From contig JBCNJP010000027.1 in the NCBI GenBank assembly GCA_039602395.1, positions 33,373,962 through 33,437,961 on the forward strand: a DNA stretch of 64,000 nucleotides. The letters are read 5' to 3'. Within the stretch, counting starts at the first letter, position 1; every line of letters starts with the position of its first letter. Under the pieces are notes generated by a model. It did not search any database and was not told the origin of the DNA. It worked only from the letters and a program-made list of their open reading frames with translations. Below are positions 12,840 to 24,705 of the stretch, piece after piece. The position numbers and the translations under genes were made by a program. Source of the stretch: Deinandra increscens subsp. villosa (lineage: Eukaryota > Streptophyta > Magnoliopsida > Asterales > Asteraceae).

Positions 12840-13433
12840 AATATCCGTACTTGTTGATTACTTCCACCAACGTGTTGATTAAAAATTGGAGCACTCAACT
12901 CCAAAATGACTCTGATTTTTGTTGATCACCGAGGACTTGGTCTTTCGATATAAGAAGCCAAGAGTTTACCAAAACACTTCCTACCGATCATTCAAAGTCG
13001 TACAAGTCGTCTGGTTTTGGAATTTTCCTTGTCTTTGTGGTTCTTCGTCTTCTTCATCTTCCTCCAAATGCACATCATCTTCCTTTCTTCTTCTTCCTCC
13101 TCTTCTTGTACCTCCACATGTTCTTCATTCTATCATTGGAATCTTTGTTAATATGTCATGGCATACGAAATTGTTGGTTTTGATAGAAGTTAGATGATGA
13201 TTGTTGAAACAGGTTTGAATCAGGTTGTGAAAGTACAAAATGACCCGGTGCTACTTAAATAGGCAAGTTTGAAGACCTTGGAGACGGGTAGTATGGATTT
13301 GGTCGTTGATATTGAAAGGGGTTTACACTCGGTTGTTGGTATTGAAATGGTGGAGATGGAGTCGGTTCATTCCGACGAACCTTGGGTCTCAATTTCTTGC
13401 GGGTGGAGGTCGAAATTTTTTTCTTGAATTCAT
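12840..13433 (-). pseudogene. Decayed PIF/Harbinger ORF1 (Myb/SANT-like)
   Basis: Read on the minus strand from an ATG at 13431-13433, the sequence gives a basic start (MNSRKKFRPPPARN), a stretch rich in Pro, Tyr, Gln and Asn, an acidic run and then SVGSVLVNSWLLISKDQVLG, DQQKSESFW and VLQF. The last part matches the pattern of the trihelix/SANT-like ORF1 protein that accompanies transposase in PIF/Harbinger elements (A-L-V-x-A-W-x-x-I-S-x-D...G..Q....FW..V). Frameshifts and in-frame stops show it is dead. It is not inside either complete Harbinger element of this window. Confidence 0.55.
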
Positions 13434-13585
13434 TTGTAGTATAGATTACAAAGAGTTGTAGAGAGAAAAATGATCTTTTTAATGTGAAAATTATTTTGGT
13501 AAATTTTTGTGTATTTATAGCATTACAAAAATGTTTTTTTTTAGTGAATTTGACCCTTCTAACATAAATATTGCAATGGCTATTA

Positions 13586-13931
13586 GGCTATGTGTAGTCA
13601 TAATGTCCCACCATGTGGCATTATGTGACATGTGGCGCTGACGTAGCAAATGGGGGGTTATGTGACATGGGTGTGAAGTCATAAAGCCCCTACAATCATT
13701 ACTTGTATAAAATTTTGGTTAAAAAAAATAAATAAATAAACTTGAATGCTCAACGGTAGCCTAACGACTATTTTTTGAAAATGGTCAAAGTGAGAAGGGC
13801 GCTATGCCCCTCACGCCTCTCGGCCAAAATCAGCAACATGGCGCCCCGGGGGGGGGGGGGGGTGCCCCGGGGCGCTATATAGGGCGCTATGGTGGGGGTT
13901 GGGTTGCTATCACACCCGATTACACATAGCC
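13586..13931. mobile_element. Harbinger-type MITE, copy 1 (346 bp)
   Basis: The ends are inverted repeats: GGCTATGTGTAGT on the left and GGCTATGTGTAAT as the complement of the right end. Both flanks are TTA (13583-13585, 13932-13934), the 3-bp target duplication of PIF/Harbinger elements. The interior has a G-run of about 16 flanked by GCGCCCC and GGGGCGC words. A related copy lies at 21798-22084. Non-coding. Confidence 0.8.
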
Positions 13932-13934
13932 TTA

Positions 13935-15340
13935 GGGGGACGGAGTGGAAGCGGCTAGTGTCGCGGCTTGAGGGCCGTTTTGGGGCTACACTGTCGCCAA
14001 CCCTTTGGCTACCTGAATCGGCTACTTGGAGTGGCAAGTAGTAGCTGTGTGACGAAGAAAGAAGCCGGTGTAAGATATTGCATTGGGGTGGGGGGTTGGG
14101 TGGGCCAGCATGCTTTAAATTAAAAAAAAATCCTTAATATTGTTTATCTACTACTTTTTCCACACCACTCAACTATTTCTACTACATTTCTACTATTTTT
14201 TATATCTCTTATGTATAACAGTCCTATTTATTATTTTTTTTTCTCTCTCATTCCACTACTGTTACTATTTCTAATATCGCTCCCCCTCTCTTAGTAACCG
14301 AGAAAACAAGTCGTAGCACTAGACAACACATTATAGCCACACAACTGCCCCCTGGCGAAGCTCCGGCCCTTAGTGCCTTATAAACGACTTAGGATGATCA
14401 TAATATATCCATACAACGTACACAATGGCGAAGCTTGGGCCGAAAGACAGTAGGCTAAAAAGGATGGGGTCGGACTAAGTTTATAGGAACTTTTCGGACT
14501 GAACGGGTATAAATTTACACTACGGAGCGAAAAAACGGATAAGGATCATGCCCAATCTGACCGTGTTAAGCTACGCCCCTGAACGCACGCACGTTATAGT
14601 GTCGACATTTGCAAAATAGACCCTTTAAACTATACACACATGTCAAATGGGGCCCCTAGTACAATTGAAAGCCCAACATATGTCGATCTGGGGGATTTAG
14701 AACGAATGGTGCAAAATGGCAGCCGACTGGCCACCATGTGAAATAGGTTTTTGGAAAAGTGTCGTGTTGGCAACCGATGATATGATGAGAGACCAAATAT
14801 GTAACAAACAAAATTTGGAAAATAAAACAAACTTAATTTCCACGTAATAATTATGGCCATTCAAATATTTTTGAATTATTTCTTATTATTTATTTCCACG
14901 ACTTACGTTAATACGAACCTAAGATATTTATATCATATAATAACAATAAGATCGACTGAAATGTGATTATGTGAATATATAGAACTTTCATTCTCTTATT
15001 CTCTTTAATGTATAAATTGTCATTTATATAAATTTAGATTAGTAACATATGTTTGTTTTGAAGTGTTCTTTATGGTGAAGTGAGTGTTTTGTGTGGTGCA
15101 TATGGAAGATGAAGTGAAGATAATGTCTAATTAACATCCACCAAGTGACAACACAACTCCACGTAGGAATGACACGAAGAATAATACCAAGAATAATACC
15201 GTATTTTTTTAAAAAACTGTTATAAAACTGGGAAGGGTTTAAATTATCTTTTTAAATATAATTTTGATGATATAGTGTGTTAATATGGACCAATTGTTTT
15301 TAATTAATTGTCATATTTTTATATAAACTCTCTTAATGTA
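13935..15340. other. Intergenic, no gene
   Basis: It contains C/T-rich microsatellite-like sequence (14130-14290), the short hAT-like MITE described separately and AT-rich DNA. No protein-like frame was seen. Confidence 0.5.
14425..14579. mobile_element. Short MITE with GGCGAAGCTT / GGCGTAGCTT ends
   Basis: The left end is TGGCGAAGCTTGGG and the complement of the right end is GGGGCGTAGCTTAA. The same terminal words bound inserts inside both arms of the long inverted repeat (about 51676-51833 and 52233-52425), so this is a dispersed family. The superfamily is uncertain; hAT-like is a guess. Confidence 0.45.
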
Positions 15341-15344
15341 GGAC

Positions 15345-15445
15345 TAACTTAGTTGGTAAAAGTGTAAGCCTCTTAGAGTAAAGGTTATGGGTTCAATCCA
15401 TTACAATGGTGTTACTGGTGTAACTCTATATTTTATCAAATCCTA
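15345..15445 (+). mobile_element. SINE-like sequence (tRNA-derived head)
   Basis: An A-box-like TTAGTTGGTAAAAG is followed about 35 bases later by a B-box-like GGTTATGGGTTCAATCC, the layout of a tRNA-derived SINE promoter. No clear target duplication was found and the 3' limit is approximate. Confidence 0.45.
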
Positions 15446-15884
15446 TAATTTTTCGAATACACACACACACATAGTCATATGTATGTGTGTGTTTTACCTT
15501 AATTCTTGACCAGGGGCGACTCAAATGATTTGGAGACTCCAAACGAACCAATATTTTGGGACCTTTCCACATATTAAACGTGATATTTCAAATCCTTCTC
15601 TTTTATCTAGCTTGAAACCAGCAATAATAAACTATATTTTTCATAATTAGTAGAGTTAATATAATACGTTTTAGTCTTATTATATGTGAGTAAATATGAT
15701 TAATATGTTCATCTACTAAATTGCGATTAACTTCACGCGTTTTTTGTAATTAAATATATATAGGCCAACCAAAATTGATATTTTTTTTAGAAGTATATAT
15801 ATATACAGTCCAACCAAAGTTTGATATTTTGTGCACTTTTCTCTACTACAAGGACCCACCCATATTGTCTTGTATCCATTTTCA

Positions 15885-15893
15885 TTTTATAAA
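15885..15893 (+). promoter_or_regulatory. TATA box of the beta-amylase gene
   Basis: TTTATAAAAC lies about 80 bp before the ATG at 15967 and is followed by a C/A-rich leader. Transcription probably starts near 15915-15920. Confidence 0.6.
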
Positions 15894-15966
15894 ACACCTC
15901 CACATCCTTCATTCATTCCACATTCATTTTCATTTTCATTGTTCTTAGTTTCAAAACAACAAAAAA

Positions 15967-18893
15967 ATGGCTTTCACTCTTCATTCTTCCATCTCTTCCA
16001 TAAGTTTCAAAGACATCAAGACCCCAAAAACCCTAGACGATTTCTCTGCGGCCACCGTTTGTTTTCCCCAAACGATCCGGAGTCGTCGTTTGCGATCAAA
16101 AATCTCGACACAAGTTGCACATTCGACGCCTTTTGAAGCCGGGACGTATGAAATTGATGAAGAAGTTAGAGAAAAGTTGCATGGTTTATCATCGAGCGTA
16201 AGAAGCGAAAACGGAGATTCAACGGTTCCGGTGTATGTGATGCTGCCTCTTGATACGGTGAGTATAGGTGGGCACTTGAATAAAGCAAAGGCGATGAATG
16301 TGAGTTTGATGGCGTTGAAAAGTGCAGGGGTGGAAGGTGTAATGGTTGATGTTTGGTGGGGCTTAGTTGAAAAAGATGGACCATTGAAGTATAATTGGGA
16401 AGGGTATTTTGAGCTTGTGAAAATGGTGCAAAAACATGGTTTAAAGCTACAAGCCGTGATGTCTTTTCATCAATGTGGAGGCAATGTTGGTGACTCTTGC
16501 AGGTATCCATCAATTAATTAATTAATTAATTTACTAATTTATAAGCTATTATTTATACTATATTATAATATAATATAGTATATTATATTTAAATATGATA
16601 TTTGATAAAATTGTTTTTGTTAATCATACCTAAAAAATGTAACTCAATAAGTATTTAATAAAAAATTTGCTTAAAAATTTTAATATTATAATCATTTAAT
16701 TTTCTGTTTAACTAATTTCTCAAAAATCATTTTTATTTTATATCATTTTAAATTATTAATTCTATAACATTTTATTAAATTTTCAAATGTATATGATATT
16801 TCAAGACTAGTTTGTCAAGTGATCTATGTTATTAAAAGATCATTACTATCAAATGATTTATTAGGTAACTAGTTCTATTTTTTATTTTCATTTATTTAAT
16901 TATGCTATATGATTCAATACAACTACATCCTTGAATTTTCTTTTCATCTCTTAATTTATGGAGATGAAGTTAAAACATATCTTCACCGTATTAATTTAGC
17001 ATAAAATTATGACATTGGAGTTCTTAATTGCATACAGAACTCAAATATTCATATGCTTATTATTAGTTCTTATTTACAAACCAAATTATCGTAATTTTTA
17101 AATAATACAAGTCAATTAATTAATAAACTAGATTTTTGAACATTTTAGCATCCCATTGCCACCATGGGTTCTTGAAGAAATCAGCGGAAACCCGGATCTT
17201 GTGTACACCGATAAATCTGGCCGGAGAAACCCGGAGTACATCTCCTTAGGCTGTGATTCTCTGCCGGTGCTCCGGGGAAGAACACCCATTCAAGTTTACT
17301 CCGATTACATGGCAGCATTCCAACAAAGATTCAACAATTACTTGGGAAATGTCATTGTGGTAATTAATTAGATAACTAATTTGTTGTACAGTACAAGTGA
17401 CTCATGCATAAAAATATATATATATTAAACTTATTTTAATTTTATTATTTTTTTCAGGAAATTCAAGTGGGCATGGGTCCTTGTGGAGAGATGAGGTATC
17501 CATCGTATCCCGAGAGTAACGGGACGTGGAGGTTTCCAGGGATAGGAGAATTCCAATGTTATGATAAGGTAACTGTGCTTTCATTAGTTGTACCGTACAA
17601 GTCACTGATGCATGTTACCTCAATTCATCAAACCAAAATTTTAAAGCGGACCGTAATTGTGTTAAAATATGTCAACCGTTTAACCAAGAAAGTTAAATTA
17701 GATTACCTATTCAAACTTATAAATTTATAATTAAATATAGAAATTTTTTTAATAAAGTATTAAACAAACTATAATTATTTAGAAAAAAACATTAATATAA
17801 ATTTTAATCAAATTATATTTATCCAAAACAAACTAATAATAGTTGTCTCTTAATTTCTTTTTAGCTTCTTTTTAGCGTAACTTTTAATAACTTGTTCAAT
17901 TCGGCTCCGGGTTTGAACCGTTGAAGCGTAAGAACCATAGATAAAAATCAGTCGGAAGTAAAATAAACTGAACATATCCGAACCGTCTTAATCTCCGGTT
18001 ATCAGTTCGACTGGTCGAACCGGCCGGTTCAATCCCGGTTTTAAATAATTATAATTAACCCTAATTTTATTTTCCTTTCATGATTTCAGTATATGATAGC
18101 ATCATTGGAAGCGGCGGCAGAGGCAAAGGGGGAGAAAGATTGGGGGAAAAGTGGGCCACATGATTCCGGCCAGTACAACCAGTTCCCGGAGGACACCGGC
18201 TTTTTCCGGCATGAAGGCACATGGAACACCGACTACGGCCGTTTCTTCATGGAATGGTACTCCGGGAAGCTGCTACAGCACAGCGACACAATCCTCAAAT
18301 CCGCCGAGATCATATTCCGGGGAACCGGAGCAAAACTCTCCGTCAAAGTCGCCGGAATCCACTGGCACTACAAGACCAGGTCACACGCCGCCGAGCTAAC
18401 CGCCGGATATTACAACACGCGTCATTCCGACGGGTACCTCCCGATCGCGAAAATGCTGGCGAAATACGACGCCGTTTTCAACTTCACGTGCATGGAAATG
18501 AGAGACATTGAACAGCCACAGCACGCGGAGTGCTCTCCGGAGGGGTTAGTCCGGCAGGTGAAGCTGGCGGTGATCGCCGCCGGAGTGGAGCTGGCCGGAG
18601 AAAACGCGTTGGAAAGATACGACGGCGGAGCTTACCGGCAGGTTCAGGAAACGAGCGGTTCGGATTTGGAAAACGGGCTGTGCGCGTTCACGTTTTTGAG
18701 GATGAACAAGCGGTTGTTCGAGGCGGAGAACTGGCGGGAGTTGGTAAATTTCGTGAGGAGTATGTCGGAGGGCGGTGGGGGGAGGCTGCCGGAGAGTGAG
18801 ACGAAGAAGACGTCGGATCTGTATGTCCGTTTTGTTATTCACAAGAAGATAAGCTTGAAGGAGGATGATAAGGAGGCTGTTGTTTTGGTGTAG
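15967..18893 (+). CDS. BAM3: Chloroplast beta-amylase, BAM3-like
   Basis: Glycoside hydrolase family 14 enzyme that releases maltose from the non-reducing ends of starch glucans; BAM3 is the main leaf-starch enzyme in the chloroplast stroma. Exons by splice-site reading: 15967-16502, 17149-17359, 17458-17568 and 18090-18893, all GT/AG and phase-consistent, giving 553 residues against about 548 for Arabidopsis BAM3. The first 60 residues are Ser/Thr/Arg-rich and look like a transit peptide. The family blocks are intact: VPVYVMLPLDTV, GVEGVMVDVWWG, MSFHQCGGNVGDSC and VGMGPCGEMRYPSYPES with the catalytic acid Glu, then GIHWHY, NFTCMEM and LAGENALERYD with the catalytic base Glu. Exon 4 is markedly more GC-rich than the introns. 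The C-terminal tail (KEAVVLV) resembles BAM3 rather than the cytosolic form. Confidence 0.96.
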
Positions 18894-19110
18894 ATGAAAG
18901 AAGGGTAATTATTTATTAGCTAGTGGAGTGGAGTATATAGATATGAAGTTTACTGTATGAATAAGGAAGTGATGCTTAAAAAAATGTAACTTTTTATTAT
19001 TATTTTTTTACACATCATCATGTTTGTTGTATAAGTTTGTGTATTGATTGATTGTATCTTGACCTTATACTATATAGAATCATGGTAAATGTAAATGTCG
19101 ATATTTTGTT
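18894..19110 (+). other. Probable 3' UTR of the beta-amylase gene
   Basis: AT-rich sequence follows the stop codon, with weak AATAAG-type signals near 18960 and T-rich tracts after it. The LINE begins immediately downstream. Confidence 0.4.
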
Positions 19111-20472
19111 TGTTTTTTTTTTTTTTTTTAACGGCGACTTCAACTAGCATAACGGGAAGCCGGCAAGCAAGATGCTAAAGCCGACACCCAAAAGAACAAG
19201 GGAACTTACATATTAAAAGCAAATTTACACCAATCCTTCCAATCTATCCCCCGCCCTTTCAATCTACATTTCACCCAATGAAAACTAATAGACTTTATCT
19301 CTACAATCAGACCATCCAGGGACCTTTTGTAGTTCTTGAACACCCGGTCATTTCTACTAGTCCAAATCACCCACACCACCACCCGAAAGACGACGTCTAA
19401 TATGCGGCTTTTTGAATCATTGGGTGCCCCATCCGGAACCTTGAGCAACAAATCTTTTATGTCAAACATAATACCATTCTCTAAACCACACCATTGTGCA
19501 ATAATCGACCAAATAATTGAGGCTTGACCGCAACCAGTAAACAAATGCATCTCCGTTTCCTCCGTCTCTTCACAAACCGGGCACACATTGGAGTTGATAT
19601 GAACTCCTCTTCTTTCCAGTGCTTTTCTAGTGGAAAGCCGGCCTATGATCGCCCTCCAGAACAAGATATTTACCTTTTGGGGAACAAGCTTGTTCCACTT
19701 CATCTTGGGATCTGCATTGCCCTCTTCCTTTTCCGACAAGATCCTACGTAAGTTTTTTACCAAAAAAAAACCTGAGGAATCGCCCTTCCACGTCCAACCT
19801 GAGGTTTCCTTAATCATCAAGCGATCCATATGCACTTCTTTTTTCAGCAGAGTATGCTCGGATTTGGCCAAGTTCACCCACACCCCCGCCCCTCCTTTTT
19901 TGACCGGAACTAATCCTCTTTGCGACAAGTCTCCACGCAGTCCATCGATAACCTGCCTCCAAAGTTTGTTCGACTCCATATGGTATTTCCACAGCCACTT
20001 CGCATTAAGAGCAATGTTCATAGTTTCAAGAGGTACCAACCCCAGCCCACCTACATCAACTGGTTGAGAAAGAACCTCCCTTCGAACCCAATGGATCTTC
20101 CTTTTATTGTGATTGCCGCCCCACAAGAATCTAAACCGAATGGATTCTAATTTCTGAAGGACTTTAACAGGGGATTTGAATAGAGAAAAGAAATAAACCG
20201 GTAAGCTATCGAGGACCGATTTCACCAACACAAGTCTCCCCGCCAGAGAGAGAGTGGACGCTTTCCAATTCGATAGACGACGTTCGAAAGCTTCAATAAC
20301 CAGTTTCCAACTTGATATCCGGTTCATGTTGTTTCCGACCGAAAGACCCAAGTGGTTAAACGGCAATTTAGCACATTTACAATTAAGCAGGCGAGCATGA
20401 TGCTCCGCCTCATCTTCCTCACAGTTCAAACCAATGAGATAACATTTGTTGAGATTAATCTTTAGGCCCGAT

Positions 20473-20474
<2 letters not shown>
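19111..20474 (-). mobile_element. 5'-truncated non-LTR retrotransposon (LINE)
   Basis: On the minus strand it runs from the truncation point at 20474 to a poly(A) tail seen as a T-run at 19111-19129. It encodes the C-terminal part of a plant L1-type reverse transcriptase (19206-20429 plus upstream in-frame residues). The 3' junction (AACGGC next to the T-run) is shared with the LINE fragment at 53.1 kb, so both belong to one family. No convincing target duplication was found. Confidence 0.85.
19206..20429 (-). pseudogene. LINE reverse transcriptase C-terminal fragment
   Basis: An uninterrupted frame of about 407 residues starts inside the reverse transcriptase domain; translated residues upstream of the first Met (LKINLNKCYLIG) also belong to it. 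Recognisable are the thumb region (LPFNHLGLSVG, SWKLVIEAFERRLSNWKAST, LSLAGRLVLVKSVLDSLPVY, FRFLWGG) and a zinc-binding zf-RVT region (VNILFWRAIIGRLSTRKAL, then CPVC, H and C ligands). The endonuclease and the catalytic YxDD palm are missing, so it cannot act alone. The lack of stops suggests a fairly recent insertion. Confidence 0.9.

Positions 20475-20504
<30 letters not shown>
20475..20504 (+). repeat. A30 homopolymer at the truncated LINE end
   Basis: Thirty A residues on the + strand abut the 5' truncation of the minus-strand LINE. Together with the T-run at 19111-19129 the LINE fragment is bracketed by poly(T) and poly(A). Confidence 0.9.
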
Positions 20505-20506
<2 letters not shown>

Positions 20507-21797
20507 CATGAGTCTTTTAAGATTCAAGATATTAAACATGGACCACGACCCCACATGGTATTTTGTATATGTTTAATTAAACGACCAACGTGAACAAATG
20601 TTTATTTGTGCTCCATTGTGTGATAAACTGATAATCAGGGCCGGCCGGTGCATTGAAAGAAAGTTTGGGCTTGGGCCTCCTGAAAAAATAGTGCATGTTT
20701 AAAGGGCCGGCCTATGTTTCTAGTTCACAAATTTGAGTTAAAATTTCATCATTATCTCAAGTTCTCAACTAGTGGTTTTTCTCTCGCGTGTTACGCCACG
20801 AAAACTGTACGTATATGCACTGGTCGGTCTTAAACAAAAATGTCACAAAAGACTCTTTATCACGCGAATGGCTACCGTAGAATTATTATTAGCAAAATAA
20901 GCCAGTGCAACACCAGAAGCATACAATACACAATATTGATAGATACACACATAAAAACCAAGCTATAAAGCACAAACAAAAGAAGGGGAGAAAAAGAAAA
21001 TGACTATAGGAGCAGGTGCACAGAAAACGGATGGAAGTTGAATGAAAAATCCACTAATTCCCACACCTCTGTGTGAAGCTATAAACACTCAGACCATTTG
21101 CGATAAAAGATAAAACTAATAAATACACACACCTTTATAACCACCCAAAGGGGCAAAGGGCAAAGGCTAAAAATAAAATATGAAATGATTATTTCCAACC
21201 TAAGTAATCACTAATCAGTGTCTTCTGTATAAAAACATATACAACCTAACCATACCATACAAAGTCACATAATACAAAAGATATAATACATCGCTATATT
21301 ATAAGTTTGCTATGTTAAAAAATCTTGTACCTTACTATTTCTCTATTTATAAAGTTACAGAGAGATAATACATGCTACTTTTGACATCTACAAAAACATT
21401 ATATAAACCACAATTGTCAATGTGGGTGGAGGGGAGGTAAGTACCTCTGAGGTATAAAAGGCAAGATGTTAAAAAAATTGCAACAGGTATGTATCACTTA
21501 AGAAACCTTATAAATTGTATATTTATCTAACCTAAAATTCAAAATTAAATATATCTTATCTCTTTCTAAAAATATTACAAATTTACTCATTTTGATTTTA
21601 TTTATTAAAAATAAATTATAGTATGACTACTTTACTCTTAGTACTTATCCAAACTTTATAAATTGCATCTTTATAAATTGCATGTATACCCTTTTATCCT
21701 AAACCTTATAAATTGCTTGTATACATTTTTATTCCAAACCTTATGAATTGCATGTATACTCACTTTATTTATTTACTTATTTATTTTTGTTGTTTCA
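20505..21797. other. Intergenic, no gene
   Basis: There are two GGGCCGGCC words (20638-20712) in a short stretch that may be a decayed MITE. The rest is AT-rich with repeated AAACCTTATAAATTGCAT-like words between 21500 and 21770. No coding signal was seen. Confidence 0.5.
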
Positions 21798-22084
21798 GGT
21801 TATGTGTAGTGGTAACCCCCTCTCTTGGGTTATCTGCATGTGGCGGATGACATGGCAAAGAAGTATCACAAATGTGATGTAATTATATAATACAAATCAA
21901 TTTATTTAAAAAAAAGTAACTAGTGAGAGAGGGAGAGAGGGAAAATGGCCAATGAGAGAAATGAAGAGAATGGGGGGAGGGCGTGAAGTAAATAACGCCA
22001 AAGGGGGGAGGGGTGTTATAGCGCCGCGCCATAGTGGTTTTGGGGGGGGTTATGGAGCTCTATGGCGCCCCACTACACATAGCC
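21798..22084. mobile_element. Harbinger-type MITE, copy 2 (287 bp)
   Basis: The termini GGTTATGTGTAGTGG and (complement of the right end) GGCTATGTGTAGTGG match MITE copy 1 at 13586. Flanks are TCA on the left and TTA on the right, a 3-bp duplication with one change. The interior shares the G-rich GCGCC / CTATGGCGCC features of copy 1. Confidence 0.7.
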
Positions 22085-22568
22085 TTACTAAGTTTTTATA
22101 TTCACTTTTTCATTGACAACCTAAAATATTTAGATCCAAATAAGTAATTTACAAATCTCATTCTCTGTTCAGACTTCAGAAGTTAAAAATCAAGCAAGGC
22201 CATCATAAAGCATAAGGGCAACATTCATCATGTAGATTGAAGTACAAAAGAAAAGGAAGAAGTATTATCAACAAAAACCTATCTACTAAATATCAGGTAA
22301 ACTTCTTGATGAAATAAACAAGTCTTCAAGTTAATTTGTAATGTATAGGCTAATTGCACAAAATCATAGTGTTTGGGAAAGTGATTATATTCTAAGAGGA
22401 TATTCATACAAAAATTAGAACAAGTTCCATACAAGTCTTTAACTAGCAGAAATATTAATAAATCTGCTATAAAAAAAAACTAAGTTTTTCTAAAACTAGA
22501 AGCCTTTGTACATCAGTATACAAATAGATACATGATGCACATTCTCTCAATATAGGATTCTAAGTAAA
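22085..22568. other. 3' flank of the kinase gene
   Basis: AT-rich and without a gene. The part adjoining 22569 is probably the 3' UTR of the minus-strand kinase. Confidence 0.4.
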
Positions 22569-24705
22569 CTAAGTTTCAGACTTGTGAATCATGTCTCGTA
22601 AGCCCTCGACAACCTGGCTCATAGTCGGTCGGTCCGCAGGGTTCTTGCAAAGGCAGCTAAAGCCCAGTTTTGCTATGCTTCTAGCAGTATCAACTGAATA
22701 TTGATTGTTTAATCGCCTGTCCATAATCATACCAAAATTCTTGCTGTCAGCTGGGAAATCTTTCACCCATTCTGTAAGTTTCTGTTGGGCTTTTGGTAGG
22801 CTTCTGTCTACTGCCCGTCTGCCCGTTAGAACCTCGAACACTACGACTCCAAAACTCCACACGTCGCACTTTGATTTAACATGTCCCGTTTCAGTGTATT
22901 CCGGGGCAACATATCCATATGTCCCAACAGGCTGAAAAAATTAGTCATAATCAGTAACATTTTAAAAAACAAAAAGCTAACTTAATTTGGGTTGATTGAT
23001 TTGTTTAACCCGTTTAACTAAACGGGTCACGTTCAGAATTACCTTTGTAGATACATGAGTTTGGTCCCCTTGAGGACCTTCTCTAGCAAGACCAAAATCC
23101 GAAAGCTTGGGGCTGAACTTCTCATCAAGTAGCACATTTGATGACTTGAAATCGCGAAATATGACCTTTTTAAAATCCAACAAAATGTCAACATGCAGAC
23201 AATAAAGAACATGAAAGTATGAAACATTAAACACAAAATCTTTAACTTGTCATCTAAATGAACAATACCTGGGTTTCCAACCCTTGGTGCAGATAATCCA
23301 ACCCCTCGGCCGCACCGAGAAGGATCTGCAGCCGTGTTTTCCACGGGATCGGTGGTAAGTTTGTGCTGAAAAGATGAACTTCTAGGCTTTTGTTCGGCAT
23401 GTATTCATACACTAATAGTCTTTGCATCCGCTCTCCATCAACCGAGCAGTATCCCAAAAGTTTTACAAGGTTAGGGTGATCAACCACACCAAGAAACTGA
23501 AGTTCTGCTTGCCATTCTTTATGCCCCTTTACATATAAATTCATATCACACATTAATTTAAAATATTAAAGATGGTTAATTCATGAATATAATAAGCCCT
23601 CTACTACTATCACTATAGTTACCACCATTCTACTATTTATATTCCATGTCTACACTTATTATTAATAAATATATTGTAACACGGTAACACGGTCACACCT
23701 TTTTCTTGAAGTCAAAAGTTATACATTTGATTATGAAAGGCAAACAATATAACAAACAAACGTGTAGAAACTTAACTTATTTTAAAGTTATTGTTAGGCC
23801 CCAAAGGATGCTAGACACCCTAATATAATATAATAATATACATTCTAAAATCGAAGGTGGTAATTAACAATCTGGACTCAATACTAAACACCCTAATATA
23901 ATATAATATACATTCTAATAAAGTAGACCAGTTAGCATGACAATATTGTATCTTGTGACTTGTATATACTAAATAAATATATGCATAATAACTAAGAGCA
24001 CTCACATGACACATCAGAGTGCATATATATACTCTAATCTTATAATTTGAAGAAAAATATAAATAATATTTTTAATTTGATGTTTTATCAACATCTTTAA
24101 AATAGAAATCAATTTTAAAAGTTTAAAGAATATATATATAAATAGAGAAGCTAAAAGTAAATATGCATACAATACAAAGATAGAGATGGAGAATGAGATG
24201 TGAATGTTTTTTTTTATAAAAGCTTTAAATTTTATAAATAAACTTATTTTTTAGCAAACTATAAGTACGTGGATAAAGAAATGCTCTGATTATTTAAAAT
24301 AAGGGAAAATTTCAGAATAATTTAAGAAAAAAATAAAGAATTTAAGATTGTGTAATTGACGAATTAAACCTGGCCAGTTGAAAAGATGGAGTTAATTACC
24401 TGCATGCTCTGTCTGTTAAGCTTTTTAATGGCAACCACAAGAGGATCAGTTTGAGTTTCAGAAAGTCTAATTCTTGCTTTATAAACAGTCCCAAATCCAC
24501 CTTCTCCGATCTTCAAAAGCTTATTGAAATTAGTGGTGGCGTCTCTGAGCTCCAAGAATGAAAACTTCTTCAAGTTGTTTTCTTTTTCAGTTAATCGTGT
24601 TGCTGGTTTTGGTTTTTTTGGTGGTGGGTTGTTATTAACTTTTGCTTTCGGTGAAGATGATCTTTCTCTGCTTTCTTTCGAATGAAATATGCTAAAACAT
24701 TTCAT
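22569..24705 (-). CDS. Receptor-like cytoplasmic kinase, subfamily VII (PBL/PCRK type)
   Basis: Ser/Thr kinase of the RLCK-VII family, which relays signals from cell-surface receptors at the plasma membrane. Exons on the minus strand: 24400-24705, 23269-23526, 23043-23165 and 22569-22931, all GT/AG and in phase 0, giving 349 residues. Key motifs are intact: glycine loop IGEGGFGTVYK (about 67-77), VAIK Lys (about 94), catalytic loop FRDFKSSN with Asp near 193, LSDFGLAR with Asp near 211, then VGTYGYVAPEY and WSFGVVVFEVLTGRR. The start MKCFSIF has no Gly2, so no myristoylation, but Cys3 could be palmitoylated, as in PBL19/PCRK-like members. A Pro/Lys/Ser-rich linker precedes the kinase domain. 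The protein stops soon after the domain (DMIHKSET), shorter than the roughly 400 residues common in the subfamily. One substitution to note: Pro precedes VGTYGY where Val is usual. Confidence 0.93.

Noticed and set aside
12919..13197. 92-codon + strand frame with a serine run
   Set aside because: It is the antisense of the decayed Harbinger ORF1; the Ser run is the complement of an acidic stretch.
18151..18842. Several 82-98 codon frames within beta-amylase exon 4
   Set aside because: They are out-of-frame shadows of the GC-rich fourth exon.
19336..20150. Plus-strand frames of 62-145 codons opposite the LINE
   Set aside because: Antisense shadows of the reverse transcriptase frame.
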